DNA of 64,000 bases from Antricoccus suffuscus (GTDB lineage: Bacteria; Actinomycetota; Actinomycetes; Mycobacteriales; Antricoccaceae), in the NCBI RefSeq assembly GCF_003003235.1, contig NZ_PVUE01000001.1, positions 186,001 to 250,000 of the forward strand, read 5' to 3'. The first letter of the stretch is position 1; each line of letters starts with the position of its first letter. The notes beneath the pieces are model-generated. The model did no database searches and had not been told where the DNA came from. It saw nothing but the letters and a program-made list of their open reading frames with translations. Both the position numbers and the translations under genes were made by a program. This document shows, one piece after another, positions 1 through 8,707 of the stretch.

Positions 1-16
1 CTCCGGAATCTGAGGA

Positions 17-2269
17 TTACGCGGTACGCCGCCGGCGCCCGAGGGCGACGAAGGCGATGCCACCCACGATCAGCCCAAGCGCGAGCAGCGACTGTTGCGG
101 CGCCGCTATTCCGGTTTGTGCCAGGGTATGCGCCGGAGGGGTACCTCCGGAAATCGGGAGCGGCGCGGCAGAGGTCGGGGGCGGTGCGGGACTCTCGCCT
201 CCGACAGGCGTCTTGGTCAGCTTGAAGTCGATTCCGCTCACGGATCCGTCGACCACGTTGAACGTGACCGTCGGCGGTCCGGCGACGGTATAACCATCTG
301 GGGCGGTAACGGTGGCGACGTAATCGTCCGCGACGGTAAGTCCGGGGACGGTGTAAGTGCCTTCTGGCGCGGATGTCGTCGTACCAACAACTGTCCCGGC
401 AGAATTAGTGATTGTGACGGTCACATTGCCCAGCGGTACGCCGTCCGCCGTGATCGTGCCCCCAGCGTCGAACGTCGCGAGCGGCTGCGGTGTTACGGCG
501 AAGTCTTGGCCGCCGCGGATCTCACCGAGTTCGGTGATCGCGACTGAGCGCTGCGTGACGCCGTCGGCGGTGTAGCCGTCGGGGACGGTGAACACGATGT
601 TGTATGTGCCAGGAGCGAGTCCGTCGAGGAAGTAGTTTCCGTCCGGGTCGGTGATGAGCGTCCGATTCCCGCCGGGTCCGGTCACCGTGACCGTTGCCCC
701 GCTCAGCGCGCTGCCGGAGGAGGCATCGGTGACCTGTCCGCCGAGCGCACCGGGTCGGGTGAGGGCGAAGTCTTGTCCTGTGACGTCGGCCGCCCCAACC
801 GCGACTCCTTGCAGCGGAGCGGCTGGATTGAAACCTTCTGGCGGCGATACGGCGATGTCGTAGTCGCCGGATGGCACATGCTCGAATACGTAGCTTCCAT
901 CTCCGCGCGTGACTGTCGTGACCGCCGTGCCGCCGCCGGCAGGGGTGAGTGTCACCGTCACTCCGCCGAGTGGATCCCCGCCGCCGATGACGGTCCCGCT
1001 CACCGCAGGTAGCTCGGCGAGGATGAAGTCCAGCCCGGTGACAGGCGATCCTGGCGAGATGTCGAACGCCAGCGAGGCGGGACCGGACGGAGCAAAACCG
1101 TCAGGTACGCCGGTGAGCGCCACGGTATAACCGGCGACCTCGGCGTTGTCGTCGAACAGGTAGTTGCCGGCCGGGTCGGTCGTCGTCACTTTCGCCGTGC
1201 CGCCGCCTGGCGGGGTAAGCGTCACCTCGACGCCGGCCACAGGATGACCGTCGGTCGTGGTGATGGTCCCGGATGCGGTCTGCGGAATTATCGCCCGCAG
1301 CGAGAAGTCGGCTGTCGCGTCGGCGCTCGCAGTGCTCACGGTCTGACTCTCAGGACCGCTCAAGGCGCAGCCGGGCGGAGCTTCGATGCGGACCGTGTAG
1401 CCGTCCTGTGTCGCGTATTGACCGAAGGAGTAGGCGCCGCCGACCGGGTTGGTCTGGGCCAGGTCCTCCCCGTTGGGCCCCTGCAAGAAGACCGTCGCTG
1501 CGTCAATGGAACAACTGCTGCCGGCCGGTGACGTATCGGTGACCGTGCCTGAGATCGTGCGCGCGAGGCTGGCGAACCAGGTCTGGTAGATAGGGAATCC
1601 GGCCCGGCGGGTGAAGGTGAAGGTGAGGCTCGAGATGGAGATGTTGGGTTCGAACCACGCGGACGCGCCGCTAGTGTCGGCGGCCGCGACGTTACCTGTC
1701 AGAGTCGATGTCGCCGGATCCCACGTGGGCAGATCGCTTTCGCCGGCGTAGTTGAAGGTGTCGTGTCCGGCCTTCCATTCATCGATCTGTGCTGCCGTCA
1801 GGTCGACGCCGTCGGCGCCGGTTGCGCTTATCTTGACCTGATCGCTATCGATGTCGCCCAGGACGAACGTCCAACCGGTATTGGGCGTCGGCGAGTCGAA
1901 GGTGTACGTCGTCGTCGACGGTGCGGTTGCCGTGTCGGCCTTCGGGCGGAGGTTGAGGTAGGGGTTGTTCCTGCTCGACCCATACTTCAGGCCGACCGGA
2001 GTCGGCACCGGACTCGACGCCCCGCCGAGGTACGTCGAGGCGCCACTCGGCAATTGGACATTTGCTCGTGAGTCGCTCGCGACCGTCGCCTTCGGGAATC
2101 CCTGAGCGGGCAGCTGCATAGTCGTCGCGTAGTTGTTCGAGGTGCCGGTGATCGGAGTCCACGTCGCCCATCCGCTGGTGACTTCGGCGTGAGCGGGTGC
2201 GATGCCGATCAGCAGCGCGCCGACACCAAGTAGTAGTGCCGAGAGAGTGCTGACTGTTCGCCGGATCAT
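17..2269 (-). CDS. Cell-wall-anchored multi-repeat surface protein (LAQTG)
   Basis: This is a 750-residue secreted protein with a signal peptide (1-28, ending APAHA). An unassigned region (about 30-235) is followed by five carboxypeptidase-regulatory/Cna-B-like beta-sandwich repeats, at roughly 238-325, 332-418, 423-503, 507-595 and 602-686. Each repeat opens with a phrase such as SGTVTD or SGTVIG and carries GVTVTLTP-like strands. A Pro-rich linker leads to LAQTG (716-720), a hydrophobic helix and RRRR. LAXTG signals of this kind are read by class E sortases in high-GC Gram-positives. No class E sortase is visible here; the sortase at 19.2 kb looks like class F. It probably acts as a stalk or adhesin-like wall protein; the ligand is unknown. 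ATG start. Confidence 0.85.
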   Translation of the reverse strand: MIRRTVSTLSALLLGVGALLIGIAPAHAEVTSGWATWTPITGTSNNYATTMQLPAQGFPKATVASDSRANVQLPSGASTYLGGASSPVPTPVGLKYGSSRNNPYLNLRPKADTATAPSTTTYTFDSPTPNTGWTFVLGDIDSDQVKISATGADGVDLTAAQIDEWKAGHDTFNYAGESDLPTWDPATSTLTGNVAAADTSGASAWFEPNISISSLTFTFTRRAGFPIYQTWFASLARTISGTVTDTSPAGSSCSIDAATVFLQGPNGEDLAQTNPVGGAYSFGQYATQDGYTVRIEAPPGCALSGPESQTVSTASADATADFSLRAIIPQTASGTITTTDGHPVAGVEVTLTPPGGGTAKVTTTDPAGNYLFDDNAEVAGYTVALTGVPDGFAPSGPASLAFDISPGSPVTGLDFILAELPAVSGTVIGGGDPLGGVTVTLTPAGGGTAVTTVTRGDGSYVFEHVPSGDYDIAVSPPEGFNPAAPLQGVAVGAADVTGQDFALTRPGALGGQVTDASSGSALSGATVTVTGPGGNRTLITDPDGNYFLDGLAPGTYNIVFTVPDGYTADGVTQRSVAITELGEIRGGQDFAVTPQPLATFDAGGTITADGVPLGNVTVTITNSAGTVVGTTTSAPEGTYTVPGLTVADDYVATVTAPDGYTVAGPPTVTFNVVDGSVSGIDFKLTKTPVGGESPAPPPTSAAPLPISGGTPPAHTLAQTGIAAPQQSLLALGLIVGGIAFVALGRRRRTA

Positions 2270-2488
2270 TGATCGCTCAATTCGTCAGGTGTTACGCGTA
2301 GGCGGAGTGAGCACCACATAGCAGTGCAGGCGATGCCTATTCGATATTTCTGTCGTTCGAATCAATTTGCAATAGTTGAGAGCGGCTGTCGTTGAGTGAT
2401 TCATGACACGAAACCGCAGGTGAGGACCCCGACCGGGGCGCTCGGTCGGCCCAGTATGAGAGTCCGTCGACCCTGTCCGTCGGGCGAC

Positions 2489-2504
2489 TTGGTCACATGA
2501 CCAA
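2489..2504. promoter_or_regulatory. Palindromic candidate operator
   Basis: TTGGTCACATGACCAA has perfect 7-base arms around CA. It sits in an unusually A/T-rich patch (about 2490-2555) between the surface-protein gene and the candidate RNA that follows. The form suggests a dimeric repressor site. The cognate regulator is unknown; the LuxR-type gene at 2729 is only a neighbour. Confidence 0.35.
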
Positions 2505-2559
2505 AAAGTTTTTTCGATTTACTACCTTTTTCAATAATTATGGGCTTAAATAGGGGCAG

Positions 2560-2693
2560 CACAACTCGACAATGACTCTGGGGGGAGCGGCGTCGGTCGT
2601 GTGACAGCACGAGAACCAGATGGGGGTCTGTTACTTATAGCTGTCAGGTTGTAGGGTCGGCCCTCGCCATCTCAATGAGAGGCGAGGGCCGAC
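2560..2693 (+). ncRNA. Candidate small RNA with G-rich loops, copy A
   Basis: This intergenic element resembles the one at 8708-8853. GACTCTGGGGGGAGCGGC (2574-2591) matches 16 of 18 bases of the second copy and can fold with a G-run in the loop. CAGATGGGGGTCTG (2617-2630) forms a second hairpin with a G-rich loop. A 13-bp perfect hairpin (2656-2693) would end the transcript, followed by TTGT. The A/T-rich patch upstream could hold the promoter, but I cannot fix the 5' end. No open reading frame explains the conservation. The orientation is chosen because the terminal hairpin lies to the right. Confidence 0.45.
2656..2693. terminator. Strong intergenic terminator hairpin
   Basis: GTCGGCCCTCGCC (2656-2668) pairs perfectly with GGCGAGGGCCGAC (2681-2693) around a 12-base loop. 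It lies 35 bases past the stop of the leftward LuxR-type gene and at the right end of the candidate RNA. It could therefore end transcripts from both sides. There is no long U-tract, which is common in high-GC actinobacteria. Confidence 0.7.
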
Positions 2694-2728
2694 TTGTGCC
2701 CAGGTGAGGGATCGACGGGCGATCGCGG

Positions 2729-3601
2729 TTAAAGCCAGCCGCGCTCGACCGCGCGAATTCCAGCCTGAAAGCGGCTCGACGCGCCCAGCCGCACCAGTAT
2801 CTGAGACACATGCCGGCGAAATGTCCGCTCACTCACCGCTAATCTCTTGGCGGCGGCCTCGTCTGTCAGGCCGAGGCTCATCGCCCGGATTACCGCGAGC
2901 TCGAGGTCGGACGGCCGTCCGCTGGGAGCGACCGGGTCGATCTCACTTAGGGCTCGACCGCTTCGGAAGATTCCGTTAGCCAGGTGCCGAAGCCCGTTTA
3001 CCAGCGCCGGTTCGCCGGTAATCAGGGCGCCTTCGCTTCGGGAGTCACGCACGATCGGCACCACTGCACGTACGCCGTCCGAGACGATGAGGCGATACGG
3101 GACGGCGTCCGCGAAATGGAATTGAGCGCCGTGGCCCTGCATGGTGTCGGTGTATTCGCGGACGCGTTGTATGTGCGAGAACTCGACCGGGTAGACGATC
3201 CGTAGCCGCACACCACGGTCGAGGAGCTCGCGATCGTTGCGCATCGCGGCGGTGAAGGCCTCCTCGGATGGGGCCTCGCCGGCGTGCAGGCTGAGTAGCT
3301 CGCGGCGGGTCCCGCGAGCGATCTCGACGAGCCGAGTTTGTAGGGTCGCGAGGTTGACGACCTTCTGAACCAGCAGTTTCCGATCGGGCTGGTCGTCGAC
3401 GAGCATTCGATCGAGCGCCACCCGACCGGCGAGGACCCGTTCCTCTTGCGGCGTGGCATCGGCGTGGTTACGACTGAGCTCGCGTACGGCGGCATGACCA
3501 TCAGAGTCTGCTGCACGGTATTGGGCACTCTCAAGTGCCCAGCGATGTAGGTCAGTGACCGGCTTTTTGCCCGCCGGACCGTCCGGTGGGTGAGCTGGCA
3601 T
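2729..3601 (-). CDS. LuxR-type HTH transcriptional regulator
   Basis: This is a predicted 290-residue DNA-binding regulator. The last 59 residues are a LuxR/GerE-type helix-turn-helix, including LGLTDEAAAKRLAVSERTF and RRHVSQILVRLG. The middle part (about 60-220) resembles the effector region of TrmB-like LuxR regulators, with a phrase such as RNDRELLDRGVRLRIVYP. No receiver domain or ATPase is present. The frame stays open to 4102, but that stretch overlaps the divergent FAD gene and looks non-coding, so I use the ATG at 3601. The terminator at 2656 follows it. Its target and ligand are unknown. It is transcribed divergently from the SigK-type lipid locus, which it could influence. Confidence 0.75.
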   Translation of the reverse strand: MPAHPPDGPAGKKPVTDLHRWALESAQYRAADSDGHAAVRELSRNHADATPQEERVLAGRVALDRMLVDDQPDRKLLVQKVVNLATLQTRLVEIARGTRRELLSLHAGEAPSEEAFTAAMRNDRELLDRGVRLRIVYPVEFSHIQRVREYTDTMQGHGAQFHFADAVPYRLIVSDGVRAVVPIVRDSRSEGALITGEPALVNGLRHLANGIFRSGRALSEIDPVAPSGRPSDLELAVIRAMSLGLTDEAAAKRLAVSERTFRRHVSQILVRLGASSRFQAGIRAVERGWL

Positions 3602-3808
3602 CGGACACCACCATTCGGCACTCGCGGAAATTGCCTCAGCCTTCCTCCACCATATCGTGGCATCGCGCAGGTTTGCGCGCCGCGCATTGTGTTTTTGGCC
3701 AGGTAGATCGCGGTGTGGGCCGCCGGCGCCTACTGGAAGCGTCGGCAGTCCCCGTTTTATTGTTCGGTGCCACTGTGCCGTGGCAATCGACAAGTCGTCG
3801 TGGTGTTC

Positions 3809-3835
3809 CAATCCGCACCGATGTTGGCTCCGAAC
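3809..3835 (+). promoter_or_regulatory. Possible SigK-type promoter of the FAD oxidoreductase operon
   Basis: The 3602-3913 gap has no convincing gene. It contains CAATCC (3809-3814) and, 15 bases on, CCGAAC (3830-3835), about 80 bases before the ATG at 3914. Mycobacterial SigK promoters carry CCATCC-like and CCGAAT-like boxes with slightly wider spacing, and this locus includes a sigK homologue. The match is suggestive only. Confidence 0.3.
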
Positions 3836-3913
3836 CTCCATTGAACGCGTGAGATCCAAACAAGTTGGGTCGCGTCGGCCCTTACACCGACGGACGCGAA
3901 GAGGAGGAATTCG

Positions 3914-5176
3914 ATGACTCGGCGGCGTATTGCGGTCATAGGTAGCGGTGTTGCGGGTCTGACCGCGGCGTACGTGCTGCAACGCGAGGCCGATGTCACG
4001 CTGTATGAGGCCGACTCTCGGCTTGGTGGACACGCGCATACCCACGAAGTGCTGGATGACTCCGGCACGTCGATCCGCGTCGATACCGGCTTTATCGTGC
4101 ACAACGAACGTACCTACCCGCAGTTGATCCGGCTATTCTCCGAGTTGGACATTGCCACCGCCGACTCGGACATGAGCATGTCCGTGCAGTGCGGCGGATG
4201 TGGATTGCAGTACGCCGGGGCGCGCGGTCTGTCGGGACTCTTCCCCTCCAGTAGAAACGTCGTAAACCCGCGTTACCTTTACCTACTCACCGAGGTCGTT
4301 CGTTTCCAGAGGGCGGCGCGTGCGTTGCTTGCAAGCGACGACGGCGCGAATCGGACGGTCGGTGAGTTCGTCCAGGCGGGCCACTTCACTGACTACTTCC
4401 GGTCGCATTTCCTCACTCCGCTGATCGCGGCGGTGTGGTCGACCCCGCCGCAGCTGACCGAGCTGTATCCGGTCCGCTACTTGTTTGAATTCCTGCAGAA
4501 CCACGGCATGTTGTCGATCAGCGGTTCGCCGCAATGGCGCACGGTCGTCGGTGGATCCGCACGGTACGTCGAAAAGGCCGTCAAATCGCTCAGCGCCGTA
4601 CTCACCTCGACCCCCGTGCGCAGCGTCGCGCGGGCGGGTGCGGGAGTGACCGTCCGTGACGACTCCGATCAGCTCGCTCAGTACGACGCGGCGGTAATTG
4701 CCAGCCACCCCGCACAAGCGTTGAGCATGCTGGCCGCGCCGACAGATGCGCAGTCGCACGCGCTCGGCGCAATCGGCTACTCGAAAAACCCGACGATCCT
4801 GCACACGGATACGGCGGTGCTACCGGCCGCGCGCAAGGCGCAGGCGTCCTGGAACTACTTCCTGCCCTCGTGTACCGCGACGGCCGATTCGGTGCACGTC
4901 AGCTATGACATGAACCGCCTTCAGAATCTGCCGACCGATACCCGTTACCTCGTCACCCTCAACGATGACGGTGCCGTACGCCCGGATGCGATTGTCGAGC
5001 GGATGCAGTACGAGCACCCGATCATCACGCCGGAGGCGGTCGCCGCGCAGGGCGAGCTCGCCGGCCTCAATGATGGGGTGCTCGCGTTCGCTGGCGCCTA
5101 TCACGGATGGGGTTTCCACGAAGACGGTTGCCGCTCAGGAGTGGATGCCGCCAGAAGTCTGGGGGTGCACTGGTGA
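3914..5176 (+). CDS. FAD-dependent amine-oxidase-type oxidoreductase (Rv0449c-like)
   Basis: This 420-residue flavoprotein has an N-terminal Rossmann FAD motif, IAVIGSGVAGLTAAY (residues 6-20). The EADSRLGGHAHT segment that follows is typical of NAD(P)-binding amine-oxidase-like proteins. A GAGGAGGAATT ribosome site precedes the ATG. The stop overlaps the GTG of the DUF1365 gene. In mycobacteria the homologue Rv0449c heads the same order of genes (FAD protein, DUF1365, UfaA1), and related trios modify membrane fatty acids after oxidative or light stress. A desaturase or oxidase step on an acyl chain is inferred; the substrate is not shown by sequence. Confidence 0.85.
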   Translation: MTRRRIAVIGSGVAGLTAAYVLQREADVTLYEADSRLGGHAHTHEVLDDSGTSIRVDTGFIVHNERTYPQLIRLFSELDIATADSDMSMSVQCGGCGLQYAGARGLSGLFPSSRNVVNPRYLYLLTEVVRFQRAARALLASDDGANRTVGEFVQAGHFTDYFRSHFLTPLIAAVWSTPPQLTELYPVRYLFEFLQNHGMLSISGSPQWRTVVGGSARYVEKAVKSLSAVLTSTPVRSVARAGAGVTVRDDSDQLAQYDAAVIASHPAQALSMLAAPTDAQSHALGAIGYSKNPTILHTDTAVLPAARKAQASWNYFLPSCTATADSVHVSYDMNRLQNLPTDTRYLVTLNDDGAVRPDAIVERMQYEHPIITPEAVAAQGELAGLNDGVLAFAGAYHGWGFHEDGCRSGVDAARSLGVHW

Positions 5177-5946
5177 GTATTGCCCCCGACGAGACTCGGA
5201 CCGAGCAGGCCATTAAGACGCCCGCTATCGCGACGCCGGCCCGCTACGACGTACAGATCACGCACCGACGCCGTGAACCGCTGGACTACCGGTTTACCAA
5301 TCGCTCGCAGACGTGGCTGGTCGATCTCGACGCGCTCCCGCAGCTTCCGCGGTTCGCGCGAGGACTGTGCCGGTTCGACGGCCGTGACCACCTCAGTGGC
5401 GCGCGCCGTACGATCCGCGCCAACCTCGACGACTGGCTCGCCGACGCCGGACAATTGCGGCCCGCTCGGGTTTTGATGCTCGCCCAGCCACGAGTGCTCG
5501 GCTACGTCTTTAACCCCTTGACGGTGTTCTACTGTTATGACCGTCAAGGGCGAGCGATGTACGTCGTCGCCGAGGTTGCCAACACGTACGGAGGGCGTCA
5601 GTGCTACCTCCTCCACCCCGACGAAGCCGGCCGCGCGCAGGTCGACAAGGACTTCTATGTCTCGCCGTTCAACCCGATCGACGGCGGTTACGAAATGCTG
5701 GTCCCGCAGCCGGGTCCACGGCTCACGGTGACGGTCACGCTGCGACGGCCAGGCGCTCTCCCTTTCACCGCGGCCATGACCGGCGCTCGTGCGCCATCGG
5801 CGCCCCTCTGGTCCGCGCTCACCAGACCGCTGCTATCCAGAGCGACGATGTTCCAAATCAAGCGCCACGGAATAACCCTCTATATACGTGGTTTGCGTCC
5901 TACAACACGCACGAAGGAGACAGGCAATGTCACTCACACTCGATAG
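5173..5946 (+). CDS. DUF1365 family protein (Rv0448c-like)
   Basis: This 257-residue member of DUF1365 has family signatures including ITHRRREPLDYRFTNRS near the start, RVLGYVFNPLTVFYCYD in the middle, and KDFYVSPFN. DUF1365 genes almost always stand between an FAD amine-oxidase-like gene and a cyclopropane-synthase-like methyltransferase, as here, and a role in acyl-chain modification is inferred. I chose the GTG at 5173, which overlaps the upstream TGA (GTGA) and implies translational coupling. An in-frame start at 5107 would lie inside the upstream gene. The 3' end overlaps the next gene by 20 bases. Confidence 0.88.
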   Translation: MSIAPDETRTEQAIKTPAIATPARYDVQITHRRREPLDYRFTNRSQTWLVDLDALPQLPRFARGLCRFDGRDHLSGARRTIRANLDDWLADAGQLRPARVLMLAQPRVLGYVFNPLTVFYCYDRQGRAMYVVAEVANTYGGRQCYLLHPDEAGRAQVDKDFYVSPFNPIDGGYEMLVPQPGPRLTVTVTLRRPGALPFTAAMTGARAPSAPLWSALTRPLLSRATMFQIKRHGITLYIRGLRPTTRTKETGNVTHTR

Positions 5947-7183
5947 TAAAGAGGTTATCGACCGTCGGCTGTGGCCAGATGTTGCGGTGACGCCTGATCG
6001 ACCGATCCGGGCGCTGGTAGCGCGCCGGCTGGTCCGCCGCGCACTTAAGACTCTGCCGCTGCGCGTGACGACCGCTGACGGCCGACAGTTCGGAGCCGGT
6101 GGGCCGAATGACCCTTCGCTGCACCTGGTGCGCCCCGACGCGTTCTACCAACGGCTTGGCGCTGGCGGGCTGATCGGCTTTGGCGAGTCATTCATGGCAG
6201 GTGACTGGGTCGCCGATGACGTGGTCGGCGTACTGACCGTCCTCGCTCGGCGATTGGAGAAGCTGGTGCCGCCTCTGCTGCAACGCTTCCGCGGTCTAGC
6301 CGTGCACGCGCGGCCAGGCGCTGATCGAAATACCGTCGACGGCGCGCGGGAGAATATTCATCGACACTATGACTTGTCCAATGAGTTGTTTTCGCTTTTC
6401 CTCGATCCCACGATGACGTACTCCTCGGCGCTCTTTGATGCCAATCGCCCGTACGACGAGCAGGACCTGGCCGAGGCGCAACAGCGCAAGGCCGATCGAC
6501 TCCTCGACATTGCCGGCGTGCGCGCGGGTAGCCGGGTGGTCGAGATCGGAACGGGCTGGGGCGAGCTCGCGATCCGGGCGGCGGCCCGTGGCGCCCAGGT
6601 AACGACGACGACGATCTCGCACGAGCAGGCACAGTTGGCTCGTCAGCGAATCGCCGATGCGGGGTATGCCGACCGCGTCGACGTACGCGAGCAGGACTAT
6701 CGCGACGTCACCGGCGAGTATGACGCGCTGATCAGCGTCGAGATGATCGAGGCGGTCGGTAGCGATTATTGGCCGGAGTACTTCCAGACCATCGAGCGGC
6801 TGTTGGCTCCGGGCGGCCGGGCGGCGCTGCAGGCGATCACGATGCCGCACGACCGGATGCTGGCCAGTGCCCACACCTATACCTGGATTCTGAAGTACAT
6901 CTTCCCGGGCGGCCAGATCCCGTCTGTGACGGCAGTGACCGAACACTCCCAGCGCGCGGGCTTGCGGGTCTCGACCCGATTCGCGTTCGGCGCCGACTAC
7001 GCCGAGACGCTGCGGCGGTGGCGCGCGCGGTTCGAGGAATGTGCCGACGAGGTCGATCGACTTGGGTTCGATTCGATATTTCGTAAAATGTGGTCGCTCT
7101 ACTTGGCGTACTCCGAGGCCGGGTTCCGGTCCGGTTATCTGGATGTGGTCGGGTTCGAGTTGACGAAACCAGGCTCGCGGTGA
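5927..7183 (+). CDS. ufaA1: SAM-dependent fatty-acid methyltransferase, UfaA1-like
   Basis: This 418-residue protein is of the cyclopropane-fatty-acid-synthase family, which adds a methylene or methyl group from S-adenosylmethionine across the double bond of a membrane acyl chain. The SAM site VVEIGTGWGELAIRAA, the ISVEMIEAVG loop and ENIHRHYDLSNELF closely resemble mycobacterial UfaA1 (Rv0447c), as does the C-terminal YLAYSEAGFRSGYLDV. ATG 5927 has GAAGGAGA upstream and lies 20 bases inside the DUF1365 gene. The gene sits just before sigK-rskA, as in mycobacteria. Assignment to UfaA1 rather than classical Cfa rests on sequence resemblance plus gene order. Confidence 0.88.
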   Translation: MSLTLDSKEVIDRRLWPDVAVTPDRPIRALVARRLVRRALKTLPLRVTTADGRQFGAGGPNDPSLHLVRPDAFYQRLGAGGLIGFGESFMAGDWVADDVVGVLTVLARRLEKLVPPLLQRFRGLAVHARPGADRNTVDGARENIHRHYDLSNELFSLFLDPTMTYSSALFDANRPYDEQDLAEAQQRKADRLLDIAGVRAGSRVVEIGTGWGELAIRAAARGAQVTTTTISHEQAQLARQRIADAGYADRVDVREQDYRDVTGEYDALISVEMIEAVGSDYWPEYFQTIERLLAPGGRAALQAITMPHDRMLASAHTYTWILKYIFPGGQIPSVTAVTEHSQRAGLRVSTRFAFGADYAETLRRWRARFEECADEVDRLGFDSIFRKMWSLYLAYSEAGFRSGYLDVVGFELTKPGSR

Positions 7184-7247
7184 GCGCTGATATCCAAAAT
7201 CGACCGTGCGTCCGCGACCGCCGCGCCGATCTGGCACAGTTAACGAG

Positions 7248-7835
7248 GTGCGATTCTTGCGATCGGTCCCTGCCGATGAGGCGCCCCTCGATGAGGAGAC
7301 TCTCGAGCGGTTGCTTGCCGCCTCGGCGACGGGGGACGAGCAGGCATTCGCGCGCCTTTACGATCGGACGTCCGCTCGGCTTTATGGGCTGGTGCTGCGC
7401 GTCATACGTGACAGCGCCCAAGCCGCTGAAGTTACCCAAGACATATATGTACAGGTCTGGCGTGACTCCGCACGATTCGATCCTGCCGCAGGCAACGCGA
7501 TGGCGTGGCTACTGATGATCGCGCACCGGCGGGCGGTCGATCGTGTGCGTGCCTCCGAAGCCTCGCGGCAGCGCGACGATCGGTACGCCACGCGACAGAC
7601 TGAACGGTCCTACGATCAGGTGAGTGAACAGGCGCATGCCAACATGGAGGCGCAGCATGTGCGCAAGGCGCTCGACGGCCTCACCGATAACCAGCGCGAC
7701 GCCTTGCAGTTGGCGTACTTCGACGGTTATACGCATCGCGAAGTAGCTGCGATGCTGGAAATACCGCTTGGTACGGCGAAGACCAGGATCCGCGACGGAC
7801 TCATTCGATTACGAGATGCGATGGGGGAGCGATGA
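7248..7835 (+). CDS. sigK: ECF RNA polymerase sigma factor, SigK-like
   Basis: This extracytoplasmic-function sigma factor has about 195 residues. Region 2 includes YDRTSARLYGLVLRVIRD and MAWLLMIAHRRAVDRVR. Region 4 includes LTDNQRDALQLAYFDGYT and the helix-turn-helix LGTAKTRIRDGLIRL. It strongly resembles mycobacterial SigK and is followed by its anti-sigma gene with an ATGA overlap. The start is uncertain: I use GTG 7248; GTG 7206 is also in frame, and neither has a clear ribosome site. It is expected to drive the upstream FAD-DUF1365-UfaA1 operon and itself, by analogy with the SigK regulon. Confidence 0.88.
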   Translation: MRFLRSVPADEAPLDEETLERLLAASATGDEQAFARLYDRTSARLYGLVLRVIRDSAQAAEVTQDIYVQVWRDSARFDPAAGNAMAWLLMIAHRRAVDRVRASEASRQRDDRYATRQTERSYDQVSEQAHANMEAQHVRKALDGLTDNQRDALQLAYFDGYTHREVAAMLEIPLGTAKTRIRDGLIRLRDAMGER

Positions 7836-8581
7836 CGATGCCTGATCTCCACGATTTCACCGGCGCGTACGTCGTCGATGCTCTCGACGAGGACGAGCGC
7901 GCCTCCTTCGAGGCGCACCTGGAGAACTGTCCAGACTGCGTAGCGGAAGTACGCAGCCTGCGCGACGCGCTTGGCGAGTTGAGCGACAGCACGGCCGTGG
8001 CGCCGCCGCCGGAGCTTCGCGCGAGCGTGTTGGGCGCGATTACTCACGAGGCACAACCGCAGAGCGTCACGCAAGAGCCGTCATTACCGGACAATGTCAC
8101 GCCCCTTCGCGCTCGCCCTTCGAGGCGCTGGCTGTGGCCGGCGACGGCCGCCGCGTGCGCGGTGATCGCGATCGGTGGGACCGGCTGGGGGTTCGCGCAG
8201 CATCGTGATGCGACCAAGAATGCCGACCGTATCTCGGCCATCACCACGGTTCTAGGAGGGTCCGACACCGTCACCGTGAGTGGCCCGATCGGTTCCAGCG
8301 GCAACGCCAGCATCGTCTACTCCAAGGCGGAGCAGAAACTGTTGCTAATCGGAAACGACATCCCGGCACCCCCGGACCACAAGACCTACCAACTCTGGAT
8401 GATCAGTCCTCAAGGAGCCGCTACCTCCGCGGGGACCTTTGCGCCCGACTCCGGCGGTCACGTGCTGCTCCAGGCTAGCGGCGACGTCGCGGGGACTGCG
8501 CAGATGGGCATTTCGGTTGAACCGGCCGGCGGTTCAGCACAGCCGACCAAGGGTGCGATCCTCGCTGTCATGCCTCTCTAG
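7832..8581 (+). CDS. rskA: Membrane anti-sigma-K factor, RskA-like
   Basis: This 249-residue single-pass membrane protein holds SigK inactive until a signal triggers its proteolysis. The N-terminal cytoplasmic anti-sigma domain carries the zinc-site pattern HLENCPDC (H-x3-C-x2-C). One transmembrane helix lies near residues 97-116 (WPATAAACAVIAIGGTGWGF). The outside part is an RskA/anti-sigma-K C-terminal domain with phrases such as HKTYQLWMIS and AQMGISVEPAGGS. Its ATG overlaps the sigK stop (ATGA), so the pair is translationally coupled. The intact HxxxCxxC suggests possible redox or zinc sensitivity, as reported for mycobacterial RskA homologues. Confidence 0.9.
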   Translation: MTMPDLHDFTGAYVVDALDEDERASFEAHLENCPDCVAEVRSLRDALGELSDSTAVAPPPELRASVLGAITHEAQPQSVTQEPSLPDNVTPLRARPSRRWLWPATAAACAVIAIGGTGWGFAQHRDATKNADRISAITTVLGGSDTVTVSGPIGSSGNASIVYSKAEQKLLLIGNDIPAPPDHKTYQLWMISPQGAATSAGTFAPDSGGHVLLQASGDVAGTAQMGISVEPAGGSAQPTKGAILAVMPL

Positions 8582-8707
8582 GCCTCACGAGCTGGACGGA
8601 TTATGTGTACCCGTGGTGAGGCTGGCGTGTGATCCGCGTGCAATTCTTCAAGCGGCCAAGGAAAGTTGCGTTTCTACTACCGCTGACCAGGAACTTAGTA
8701 TTAGATG

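Noticed and set aside
3602-4102. N-terminal extension of the LuxR-type gene
   Set aside because: Overlaps the start of the divergent FAD gene, is Arg/His-rich and adds no domain.
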